The translations under genes were made by a program, and so were the position numbers. The notes under the pieces were generated by a model. It made no database searches, was not told the origin of the DNA, and saw only the letters and a program-made list of their open reading frames with translations. A stretch of 64,000 bases of DNA from Trichosporon coremiiforme (Eukaryota; Basidiomycota; Tremellomycetes; Trichosporonales; Trichosporonaceae), in contig BCJJ01000009.1 in the NCBI GenBank assembly GCA_039545355.1, positions 847,757-911,756 on the forward strand, written 5' to 3'. Positions within the stretch are counted from its first letter, which is position 1; each line of letters starts with the position of its first letter. Below are positions 10,963-20,536 of this stretch, one piece after another.

Positions 10963-12923
10963 CTATGCCGCCGCAAACTCGGACTTGGCCCTGATCCTCG
11001 CCCCAATGCGCTTGAACACGAACGGAAAGGGCGTACAACAGAACAACAGGCCCGCCAGGAGACACGTCGCTCCCACCGGCCCCAAGCGATCGTACATCTG
11101 ATTTCCAAACAGGGGGAAACCAGCCGCAAAGCTACTCCTCATGAACGAGTTGCTCGCGAGCGCACTCGCGGCAACAGGCCTGTACGCGTCGACCAGGTAC
11201 GTGAAGGTGGCGTTGTACGCGTACACGAGACCCGTGCCGAAGAACATGCTGAGGACGATGGGGACCATCCAGTGCACGCTCTTGAAGCGCGTGAGGCCAA
11301 GGAGGAGCAGGCCGATCGGAGCGAGTACGGCGCCGAACTCGCCCATGTACAGGCGGGTTTCGGGCGGGGCCTTTCCATCAGGCGAGCGAGAGGCGACGCG
11401 AGCGTAGTACTTGTTGAAGTAGGGCTGGGTGGCTCCCGCGATGAGTTGGCCCACGCCGATGCCGAGGAATGCGAGACCGCACTCCTGCATGTTGAAGCCG
11501 TACTGGTGTCGGAAGATATAGGGGATACCGCCGAAGGAGAGGTAGAGGATGCCGAGGAGGAGAGCGCTCCAGAGGTCGAGGAGCAGGACCATGGGCTGCG
11601 TGCAGAGGAGGATGAAAGGCGTCCTTATGCTCCGCTTCAGGGCCATTAGAAACGTCTCCTGTTTCAACTCTATGGGCGCGCGGTAGTTCATTCCCGTTTC
11701 CTCCCTCATCTTCTTCGCCTTCCTTTCCAGCAGCTTTGGCGCAAAAGTTTCAGGAACGCACAAGAACAGACCAACAAGACAGACGAACCCCCACATGATC
11801 ACGACATAGTACGTCCACCGCCAGTCGGGCTGGTTGTAGTTGATGAAGCCGGCGATTAAAGGGCCGAGGATGGGACCCATGAACGGCGAGATGGACCAGA
11901 TCGTCATGGGCGTAGCGACGCGGGCGTTCTCGAACACGTCCGTCACGAGACCGCCAGAGACGGAGAGGAAGCCGGAGCCGGCAAAGCCGGTGAGGTATCG
12001 GAAGATGAAGTGGACGGAGGGCGTTGTGCTGAAGGCGACGGGAAAGTTGAACAGGAAGAAGATCAGAAGGCCGTAATGAAGCACGGGAGCGCGGCCGACG
12101 AACTCGGAGACGGGGCCGAGGAGAACTGCGCGATCGTTAGCGAGCTTTCGTGACCGAGCATGGCGGCGTGTCGCTAGCCTCCCCCTCCCTCTGTTACCAG
12201 TTTCAGGGGTTGCCAGCTTCTAGTAAGGTATAGCGGCAGGAGGGGGAAGCGGCAGTTAGAGGTACTCACGAGGCCCTGTTCCCAGACCCATGACGAAACA
12301 CGAAATCGACAGAACACACACAAGCTCCGAGATGTGATACGTCTTGCTCATGCCCGGGTACGTCTGTGCCGCCATTGATGAGCAGCAAGTGATGCACAAA
12401 CAAGAGACAGAGAGGATCATGACCATGAGCCTGATGTCAGCGAGCTCCGACTTGCCTCCGCAACGGTCGGCGGTGGCGAGATGAGCAAGCAAGCAGTGAG
12501 GGTGGTCGCCCCCGCCCAGGTGTCTTCGACTACTCCGAACTGCCTCGGTGTTCTGCCTGAAGCTAGTAGAGCGGTGAAGTAGTGGGCAGTGAGAGTGCGG
12601 TCCTCGCTGCCTGCGGCCACCCGTAGTCGGACTCACCATTTCCTCCACGCCTTCATGTTAAGCGGGTTGCAGCTATCTCCCGGTCCATCCCAAGTGACCT
12701 CGATGTATTCCTTCTCCCCTACCTCCTGGGCGACCTGTGTCGACCTAGTGTCCGCATCGCTTAGTCCTTCGTTTCCCTCGCCGATCGCTTCAGTGTCGTC
12801 TCGTCGCGAAGCTCGAGACGTGATGGGCGAAAGATGGACCTCGGGCACGAACTCGGGATCGTGATAACTTGACGTCTGGGATTTCGTGCGTTCCAAATCG
12901 GCGCGTGCGCCGTACCGAGACAT
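10963..12923 (-). CDS. Major facilitator superfamily transporter, DHA1 drug:H+ antiporter type
   Basis: Exons (minus) 12923-12637, 12430-12270 and 12125-10963 give 536 residues. A hydrophilic N-terminus of about 95 residues containing TWDGPGDSCNPLNMKAW precedes the membrane domain; the TWDGPxDPxNPxxW type of motif is common before the first helix in fungal DHA1 proteins. The second exon carries the first helices, and LLGPVSEFVGRAPV is the motif A region. MGPILGPLIAGF matches the glycine-rich antiporter motif C. Twelve spans and a cytoplasmic central loop near the CVPETFAP helix end are expected. Family members export drugs, polyamines or organic acids across the plasma membrane; the substrate cannot be told from sequence. 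All three splice joins are in frame and preserve the motifs. Confidence 0.87.
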
Positions 12924-12982
12924 GACTGTTTGTGTGGAGCAAGGGGTGGTGGGTCTTATCGCGGCATGTGGGAGGAAAAGGA

Positions 12983-13386
12983 TTATCGGCTGTTGATCCG
13001 GTTGTTCTTAAAGTAGTCCACGAAGATGTCGGCAGTGATCGCGATCTCGTGCGTAACTGCAGTCGTAGCTGTGGGGTTGGGCGTGTGAGCGCGTGCGAGC
13101 GGGAGTGAATAACAGCAACAAGTGCATGTGCCGAAATTGAGTCGGCTACAGAAGAGGCGACTTACTCAGCTGATAGGAATGCTCCGTACTCGGACCGCAG
13201 ATGGCCGCTTCACCCGCTGAACCCTGCGGCAAAGGGCGAGTGCGGGGTACTAACGCGGGGCTGCTGTCCTGACACCGGCACCATCGCGCCCATCACCCGC
13301 GCACACAAGGCACCACTGTGAGGGGGCCTCGAGATAGGCCGGATCGGAGTCTCTGCGTCCGCAGACGCCGCGCCGTGCCTGGACAT
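12983..13386 (-). CDS. Possible small spliced gene, unrecognised
   Basis: A candidate only. A clear terminal coding segment on the minus strand reads HEIAITADIFVDYFKNN and stops at 12983. Upstream, a segment ending at 13166 reads EAAICGPSTEHSYQL and is followed by a good GTAAGT donor; it joins in frame to the terminal segment through either of two acceptors. An ATG at 13386-13384 opens MSRHGAASADAETPIR, but its link to the middle segment needs an intron whose borders I cannot fix. I do not recognise the product. The gene ends only about 60 bases upstream of the transporter start on the same strand. Confidence 0.3.
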
Positions 13387-14588
13387 GCTGATGCTATTCT
13401 CGTCCCCTATCGATCATGGTTGAGGTCGGAATGACATAGAGGGTTGTGATTATCGCATAGAATCGAGAGAGATTAGTCCTCGCTCGCTCGGTACCCTCGG
13501 CTGTGAGGTTGATATGACATATTATTAGCAGGGAGGTAGTCACTATCGCATAGACTTGGCAGTGATCGCATAGAACCCTCGGTGATTGATGAGATTAGTC
13601 ATTCTCTGCCGCGGAAAAGCTTCATATCTCATAGAATCGGCCGGGATGACATATGATCACTCAGGGATGGCCCTGCTATCTCATACAATCAACCCGTCCG
13701 CGGTAGGTATTAGACATTTCGGGCGCAGTATTAAATTAGATATTGCGAGCCCCTCCGGTGCCACCGTTGTTGTCGTTCGCGGTCCTCTTCATCTCATAAG
13801 AGTCAGCAACGATCGCATAGAATGGACAGGTATTAGACATTTCCGACTCTCCGACGCGCGTTCGCGGTCGCTACGATCGCTTCAAACGCTTCACTATCGC
13901 CTTGAGCCGAGCAACCCGAGGAGGGATCTCGCATCTCACACAGTTCTTCTCAGCTTAGTCATCGAATTCCTTCAGAAAAGCAAGTCACTCAATGCGAGGC
14001 GTCTTGCAGTCGCATGCCGCGAAAGTCCGTGATCACGGCCTCTAGGAAGCCCAAGCACCGCATGGAGAGTCGGTCCGCACGGCCACGTCGCTTCTATCGA
14101 CCATGAGCTAAAGGAGCGGCTCGCAGTCCATGTCCGCAAATGCGTCTGAAGACCGCGGTCTGGACCATCGGACCGTCTGGGCCGCTATCAACACATCGCG
14201 AATGAACGCCTCTCGCGTGGGCGTGAGGTAATGAGCGTTCCGCTCTGAAGAGGCATCTCGCCCGGGGGCTTGGGTACGGGCTCGCCAGCATTTATTACCC
14301 AGCTGAAAGTGTAACTTCTCCCGTAAACCCCGCCTTGCCGACAGCGAGAGAGACTGGTCCCGCTCGAGTCGATGCCTCGATGCAGAATACATACAGGAAT
14401 GAGCCGCGACATGCTATGAATTGTGTTGTTCTAGGTGTTTCTCTACTGCTAAGCGGCGAGGAGCAGTGCGGCGTGAAGCTGGACAAGTCGGTCTGTCGCA
14501 GCAACTGCTAGCGCCTTGGCCCATCCTGGAGTACGGCACTGCTCCCCTTCACGACTCGCTCGCCACTCGTTCCTCTTCGACTTGAAGC
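13387..14588. other. Gene-free stretch containing short degenerate repeats
   Basis: No coding family is seen. The left half carries the repeat cluster annotated separately. From 13850 on I see nothing notable except the 3' flank of the next minus-strand gene. Confidence 0.5.
13431..13843 (+). repeat. Cluster of dispersed short motifs (TATCKCATAGAATC-like)
   Basis: TATCGCATAG or a close variant (TATCTCATAG, TATCTCATAC, GATCGCATAG, ATCTCATAAG) starts at about 13451, 13544, 13564, 13625, 13677, 13791 and 13811. ATGACATAG/ATGACATAT variants start at 13431, 13513 and 13646. Two longer words also recur: GAGATTAGTC at 13469 and 13591, and GGTATTAGACATTTC at 13706 and 13829. Spacing is irregular, so this is not a simple tandem satellite. 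It is more AT-rich than its surroundings. Confidence 0.75.
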
Positions 14589-15821
14589 CTACTTCTCCTT
14601 TTCCTTCTCCTTGCCCATCTCCTTCGCCACGCGCGCGGCTTCCTCGCCAGCCTTCACCTCCCTGATCTTCTGCTCGGCGTAGGGGTCGAGACGGGTTCCG
14701 TATCTGGGATCGAAGCCGGGGTCCGCGCGCCGCGCGAGCTGCTGCTGCGCCTTTTCGGCGGCCGCCTTCTCCTCCGCCTCTCGCTTCTTCTCATTCTTCT
14801 CGCGCACGTACGTGCTCAGCTGCTGCATGAACGCTAGCTGGCGACCATCGGCTATCCGCTGCCCCAGCTGCTCGAGGAACTTGAACTGGGCACCCTCCTG
14901 CGTCAGGGTGGTGATACGCTGCAGCATGCGGACAGGCGGACCGAAGATACGCTCCATGTTCTCCGGAATGTTCACAATCGGCGAGAAGATGGACGTCAAA
15001 GGCAGGTAGAGCATGTATCTGGACGTTAGTTAGAGATCGATGCGTTTCGAGGGTGCGTCGAGAAGCGCGAACGGTGTGCCGTACTCGCTACGCTCAGTCG
15101 CCAGGGGTACTCACCCAGCAGGTCCCCAGTTCTGGTAGTGTATGCCCTGCGGTCCGTTCCTCCTCATACGGTCCGGCGCATTGCGGGACACATGTCCGAA
15201 GTCGTAATTTCCATCATCCCGTTCCAGTTCCTCCATGTAACGGCCCGCAATGCCCTCGGTGGTGCCCTTAAGCACGATGATAGAGTACGGGGCAAGTGCG
15301 CTCTTCATGCGTCCGAAGAAGCCAACGGTGGCCTGTTCCTGCTCGGCAGGGGACCGCGCACCGAGCGCCTCGTCGTGCCGCGAGCCTTTGAGTCGAGAGA
15401 GCTCTTCACTCTGCGTGGGGAGGGGTTGCCGCATACGCAGGCAGAACATGCGGCACATTGGCGTGTCCTCTGCCCGTTGGCTGCACCAGGAGAAACACTT
15501 CTCGGGCACAGGCGTCGTCTCGGGCGTGAAGGCCGGTCGGGGGTGCGGCCTGCTGCTGCTGCCTCCGCTGCCACCGTAGCCGCCATAGCCTCCGGAGCCC
15601 ATGGAGGGGAAGGCGGAGTCGCTCGGGGTGGGCGGCGGCGAGGTGGTCGAAAAGTGAGTGGCGGGATTCGGAGTGGAAGTGGAGGTCGCAGCGGATGTCG
15701 TGGACGTCGCATAAGCCGGCCTGGGAGCAAGAAAGGCGACCTGCTCCGCTTGCCGCAGAAAGCCGGAGAGCAGGCTCGTTCCGTTCAGTCGGTCAGGCGA
15801 TCCCCCGACGTCGACGTTCAT
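14589..15821 (-). CDS. Unrecognised protein with a twin CX3C motif
   Basis: Exons (minus) 15821-15115 and 15018-14589 give 378 residues. After a Ser/Thr/Pro/Gly-rich N-terminus, residues 109-127 read CFSWC, nine residues, then CRMFC: a CX3C-X9-CX3C arrangement. Paired CX3C motifs occur in small Tim chaperones of the mitochondrial intermembrane space, but those are far shorter and usually have wider spacing. The middle contains YSIIVLKGTTEGIAGRYMEEL. A moderately hydrophobic stretch (GYMLYLPLTSIFSPIVNIP) spans the splice junction. The C-terminal 100 residues are highly charged and probably helical, ending in a Lys/Glu run. I cannot assign a function. The single intron has a GTGAGT donor and a CTAAC branch site. 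Confidence 0.75.
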
Positions 15822-16312
15822 GGTAGTAGTAGTTGGTGAAGTAAGCGAAGCCGAAAGTGGTCGGAAGCGTCTGGCAGGCGCCCGTGGCCGATCAAACGGC
15901 GGCGTCGATGCAGGCCACGCGTCTCACTTACCTGGGAGTATCATATAAACTGCACTAACTGGACTCCAGTCTGAAAAATACCTCTTCAGCGGTGGAGGCT
16001 GGGCTCACCTCTCGCAGCTTCAAGCTTTCCCACGGTTGAAAAGCGACTGTTGAAAGAACCTGCTGGGGATCAGGCTGGGAGAGAGCCAGGAGGTGATGGC
16101 GGCGTGGGAAAGTTATTCTCCGCGCGTGCAGTGCCCTGAGTGCAGCGCCCTTACTGCGGCCCGCCTCCACGTCGCGACACGCCCGACTTTTGAACGGCGC
16201 ACAGTGTGAATAGCGACACCTCAGCGTCTCACCTCTTTGCATCGCCTTGTCCAGTCTTCATATACCTTATACCACCTATTCCCTCGACTGCCACCTCAAC
16301 ATCGATACCACA
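15822..16312. promoter_or_regulatory. Divergent promoter region
   Basis: Separates the minus-strand twin-CX3C gene from the plus-strand PRA1 gene and must serve both. The last 100 bases before 16313 are pyrimidine-rich, as expected for a 5' leader. No other element is recognised. Confidence 0.45.
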
Positions 16313-17244
16313 ATGGACGCCGTCGGATACGTTGCCACTGCCCAGGAGCACCTCCGCTCCCTCAAGAACACCCGCCTTGCCGCCCTCCGCCCGCCTGGAG
16401 AGTTCTTCGACTGGCAGCGCGTCTCCAAGCCCGCCAACTCGGGCGAGTTCATGAAGCGCGCGGGCTATAACATGTAAGTCGAAGTGCACGCAGTACGCAG
16501 GAAGTAGGAGCGAGCCACGGTGCATATGCCGCTGGATCGCTCGATCCGGCCAACTCCTGGAGAGCTGGCACCCTTGTTGCGGGAATCTACGCGACTCGCA
16601 TAGCGTGTAATGTCGCGCGTAAATCGTCTGCGCTACACTTCTATCACTGAGATGATAGCTGACGACCCAGCCGCTACTTCTCGGCCAACTATGCCGTCCT
16701 CGTCGGCCTTCTCGCCGTCTACTCGCTGATCACGAACCCGCTCCTTCTGATCGCGATGGCGTTCCTCGTCGGTGGATTCTTGGCCATCAGCCGGTACTGT
16801 GAGTAGTCTGGCCTCGCAAAGCAATGTGACGGCTGTTTAGCCCATGACTAAAAGAAGGCTCTTGCTTCGTACAATAGCTGACTCCAGTTACCGAGCCGTT
16901 CGAGTTCCAGGGCAAGACGATCACGCCGCAGAACATGTACACGGGTCTGTTTGTCATCGGTGAGTACGCTCCTGCTCGCGAGCGACTGCGCGTGGGCTGT
17001 GCAGCCTGGCTCTTTGAGCCTGCGCGGAGCTCCCTGCACTGAAGTCCACAACCAAGCTGACGCCCAGGTATCCCCCTCCTCTGGCTCTCGGCGCCGTTCT
17101 CGACTTTCTTCTGGCTCGTCGGCTCATCAAGTTGTCTGATTGGCGCGCACGCTGGATTCCTCGAGCCCGGTGTTGAGTCGTGAGTTATATTTTCAGTGGA
17201 GAAACTGACAGAACAGGGAGTACGAGGGAGTGGAGACTGTCTGA
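16313..17244 (+). CDS. PRA1/Yip3 family prenylated Rab acceptor
   Basis: Exons 16313-16473, 16671-16798, 16888-16959, 17068-17179 and 17217-17244 give 166 residues, the family norm. The N-terminal half contains LRPPGEFFDWQRVSKP, then NIRYFSANYAVLVGLLAVYS, matching the R-x-x-YF-x-x-NY signature before the first hydrophobic hairpin. The second hairpin begins GIPLLWLSAPFSTFFWL, and the tail is short and acidic (EYEGVETV). PRA1 proteins are ER-Golgi membrane proteins that bind prenylated Rab GTPases and affect vesicle traffic. The start was set at the first true ATG in frame, after a pyrimidine-rich leader. All four introns have canonical donors and CTGAC branch sites. Confidence 0.9.
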
Positions 17245-17761
17245 GCTGGCTTCGGCCGGTTGAGGAGATGTAGACGAGCGAACGAGAGCTTGCAAGTAAC
17301 TATAGATACATGTACTCTGGACATTTCATGTAGGAGATGACTGTGCCCAAGGCGAGCGGGTGCACCGGCGTATCGGGTGCGCGTGCAGCAGCGCGACATG
17401 GAGGCATTGCCGGTCGAAGGATGGGGATGATTGGCTGAACCTTGGATGCTTATCTATGAGCCCTGCTGTTCCGGGTGGTGTTGGAACGCGCCGTTGTGTC
17501 CCTGTGTCCCTGGCCAACAAGGAGCGGTATGATGTCAGTCAAGACCACCCACTCTCATACCCACAACCCTGGGCCAGACGACCATTCCGTGTCATCCGAG
17601 TGCTATTCCGGCCACCTTCCCCGCCCGCAAGCTCCGGGTCTTGCCAATTTACCCCATCCATCTGTCCAACAAGTCGTGGGAGCGGTGAATAACCTCCCCC
17701 CTTACTCGAACTCTTGGCATCACCCTTCTCCTCATCCACGACCACAAGAAAGACATCAGCA
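17245..17761. promoter_or_regulatory. Intergenic region upstream of URE7
   Basis: Contains the PRA1 3' flank and the URE7 promoter and leader. The final 150 bases are C-rich with CTC and CCAC runs, like other leaders in this window. No other feature is seen. Confidence 0.4.
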
Positions 17762-19667
17762 ATGGCCCAGGTCTGCGACTTCCAGAACAAGCTCAACACG
17801 GGCAACGGCGACGCCGCCGCCGCTCAGCACACGCACGACGGCTCCGGCGCCAGCCACGATCACTCGCACGACGCCGCTGCCGAGCACGGCCACACCCATG
17901 AGCACCTTGAGAACGCCGGTGAGTCCCCTGTTCCCCACGGGTGTCGTAGGACCGGAGGGCAAGATCGCCCACTTGTTGTTGTTGATGCTGACGCCGTGCT
18001 CTCTGATATCGTCTGACGGAACCTGTGCCCGCAACCACTTCTCCGATGGCCATGATGGACCGCATTACGTTCCCCGCTTCTCGATCGCTTGCTCGTGATT
18101 CTGCTACTCGCTCGCGCGCACTGCTTGCTGTGCTCGATGAGCTCGCCCCGCTCGCTGTGACGTGCCTCGCTTCGCTCGTGAACAGGCAAGTACGCCGAGC
18201 GCGACATGCCCGACTACTCCGGGCGCGACTGGAAGGAGCGCACCTTCACCGTCGGCATTGGCGGTCCCGTCGGATCGGGCAAGACGGCACTGCTGCTTGC
18301 GCTGTGCCGTGCCCTCCGTGACGACTACAACATTGGTGAGTGCTCTCATCTCCTCATGTCGCCTTCCCTCCCTTCCTCCCTTCTGCCTTTTTCACTTCGT
18401 TCTGGAGAAGTTGTTGCTTGCGTGCTCTTATCTAAGGGCGCGTGCGGCGTTCTTGGCACTCGGCGTGCTGGCCAACCAGCTGAGACACCGGGCTGGGTAG
18501 CCCGCCAATAACCGCCGGTCCTGGTCGACATCATTCGGCGTTCTCCACGGGCCCCTCGGACGGAGTTCTCGGACGAAAGTCTGGCACGGAGTTCTTTGAC
18601 GCTCGATGATCTTGGAAGCGATGGATCGAGAATGAGAATGCGCTGACTGAGTAGCCGCCGTCACCAACGACATCTTCACGCGCGAGGACCAGGAGTTCCT
18701 GATCCGCAACGAGGCCCTCCCGAAGGAGCGCATTCGTGCTATTGAGACCGGTGAGTGAGGACTGGCTGATTTGTGCAAGCAGCGAGCAGCGAGCTGCTGG
18801 TGCCGGGCATGCCGGGCAGGTGGGAGGGACGGATGCAGCAGGAGGGGTCGGCGTGTGACTCAGCTGCGGGGCGAAGTCTGTTTCTGAGCGCCGCGGCAGT
18901 CACGATCGACTGTGACAGGCTACTCCCTGCGGTCTTGACCTGCCTTCATCAGCTTGCCCGTCTTTCCTCCTGCGTCACTGCTCTGCTGCCGTTCCTGCTG
19001 CATGCGAGTCATCCCGCCAGTTGGGACGGCTGCCAACAGTTTCACAACTTGCGCCAAGAAGCTAACGCCCAGGCGGCTGCCCGCACGCTGCCATCCGCGA
19101 GGACATCTCGGCCAACATGCACGCGCTCGAGGAGCTTCAGGCCGAGTTTGACACTGAGCTCCTCTTCGTCGAGTCTGGAGGCGACAACCTCGCGGCCAAC
19201 TACTCGCGCGAGCTGGCTGATTACATCATCTACGTGGTAAGTTGGCCCAGGCGTGGCAACGCCGAGACTGTCTGCGTTTCTCAAAGCCGCAACGAGAGAC
19301 GAGCTGTAAGAAGGGTACGATGAGCTGACAGGCAGATCGACGTCGCGGGCGGTGACAAGGTCCCTCGTAAGGGCGGACCTGGTATCTCCCAGTCGGACCT
19401 TTTCATTATCAACAAGGTGAGTGCCTTCAATATCGGCGGTGGCTTGATGTTCTCGAATCTCCAGCTGACTTTCAGACCGACCTCGCGCCCCACGTCGGCG
19501 CCTCGCTCGACGTTATGCGCCGTGACGCTGCGATCATGCGCGAGAAGGGCCCGACGCTGTTCACGAGCGTGCGCAAGGGCGAGGGCGTGCAGGACGTTGT
19601 CGACGCTATCCTCGGCGCGTGGGCTGCTTCTGGCGCCAAGGGCAAGAACACGCCGAAGCAGAAGTAA
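17762..19667 (+). CDS. URE7: Urease accessory GTPase UreG (Ure7)
   Basis: Exons 17762-17918, 18186-18335, 18655-18750, 19073-19236, 19336-19416 and 19476-19667 give 279 residues. UreG is the GTPase that delivers nickel to urease together with the UreD and UreF homologues. Seen directly: P-loop GPVGSGKT at residues 79-86, [15 protein letters not shown], the metal-binding CPH motif, [12 protein letters not shown], and NKTDLAP for guanine recognition. Residues about 22-48 are strongly His-rich, a likely nickel-binding stretch. In Cryptococcus neoformans, Ure7 is the UreG with such an N-terminus and compensates for the missing UreE. Introns 2 and 3 exceed 300 bases, which is long for this window. 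No other urease gene lies nearby. Confidence 0.95.
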
Positions 19668-20536
19668 ACTCTTGAGTCTGCAGCGTGCCGAGGCACCGCA
19701 GAGGCGGCAGCGAGCCGAAGATTAAGGCTAATGAAAATGACGCCGTGGAGAGGGAAAGAGGGAAAGAAGCGCCCCATGTATCTTTGGTAGTCAATGGTTC
19801 AGAGTCGATGCATTGTTATCTCTGACACGGCACGAGGAGTTACGGCGATCGATGCATGTTACTGTGACAAAGAAGCAAGAAAATGGGCTGAGAGTGAGGC
19901 GCGGAGGAAACAATGTAGACTTAGAGCGCGCACAGCCGCCGCCCAACGCCCCCCAGCTACTACTGCGCCTCCCATGATCCTAGTCTCCAGTCGGTCGAGC
20001 CCATCAAGCATCCATCTCCCACTCTCTTACTCCTGCCGTTCTTTTCCTACTCCTACTCTCCCTCTTGCTTGCCGCGTGCACAGTGCCGAGAACCAACAGC
20101 AACAACATTCATATCCACCCATTTACAACGCAACGACTACTACCCTGCGAACCTAAAAACAACCAGGCGCGTAATAAAGGGGACCAGACAAGCTCCCACC
20201 TTCCGATTACCCTTCGCCCCAGTTCCCTAACCCTCCGGCCATCTCTGGAATCCGCGTCCGTCCACCAGACCCTGTCTCCATCCTATCGGTCAGCAACAGC
20301 TACAAGGCAACAACACACCTACACATACTACCTCTCCCTTCTCGCTGAACACCCTCTACGAGCGATACGTGACCCCGCAAACGCACACGTCAACTGCGTG
20401 GCCGTTTAGCTCTCCGCGAACTTCGTTGCCACCCGCCCGGCCTAGTCCGGCTACCAGGCTCGCTCCCAGTTATCAAGTGTTGAAGCGAGATCCATAAGAG
20501 TAGGTCCAAACGCTTATATCGTGCTAATCTGCCAGC
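19668..20536. promoter_or_regulatory. Intergenic region upstream of CDC4
   Basis: Holds the URE7 3' flank and the CDC4 promoter and leader. From about 19970 the plus strand becomes C- and A-rich with AACAACA and CAACAACAC runs, typical of a long leader. No coding family is seen. Confidence 0.4.

Noticed and set aside
13386..14032. Repeat cluster considered as a CRISPR array or coding repeat
   Set aside because: Spacing is irregular, repeats are degenerate and the host is eukaryotic. The plus-strand frame over it has no motif.
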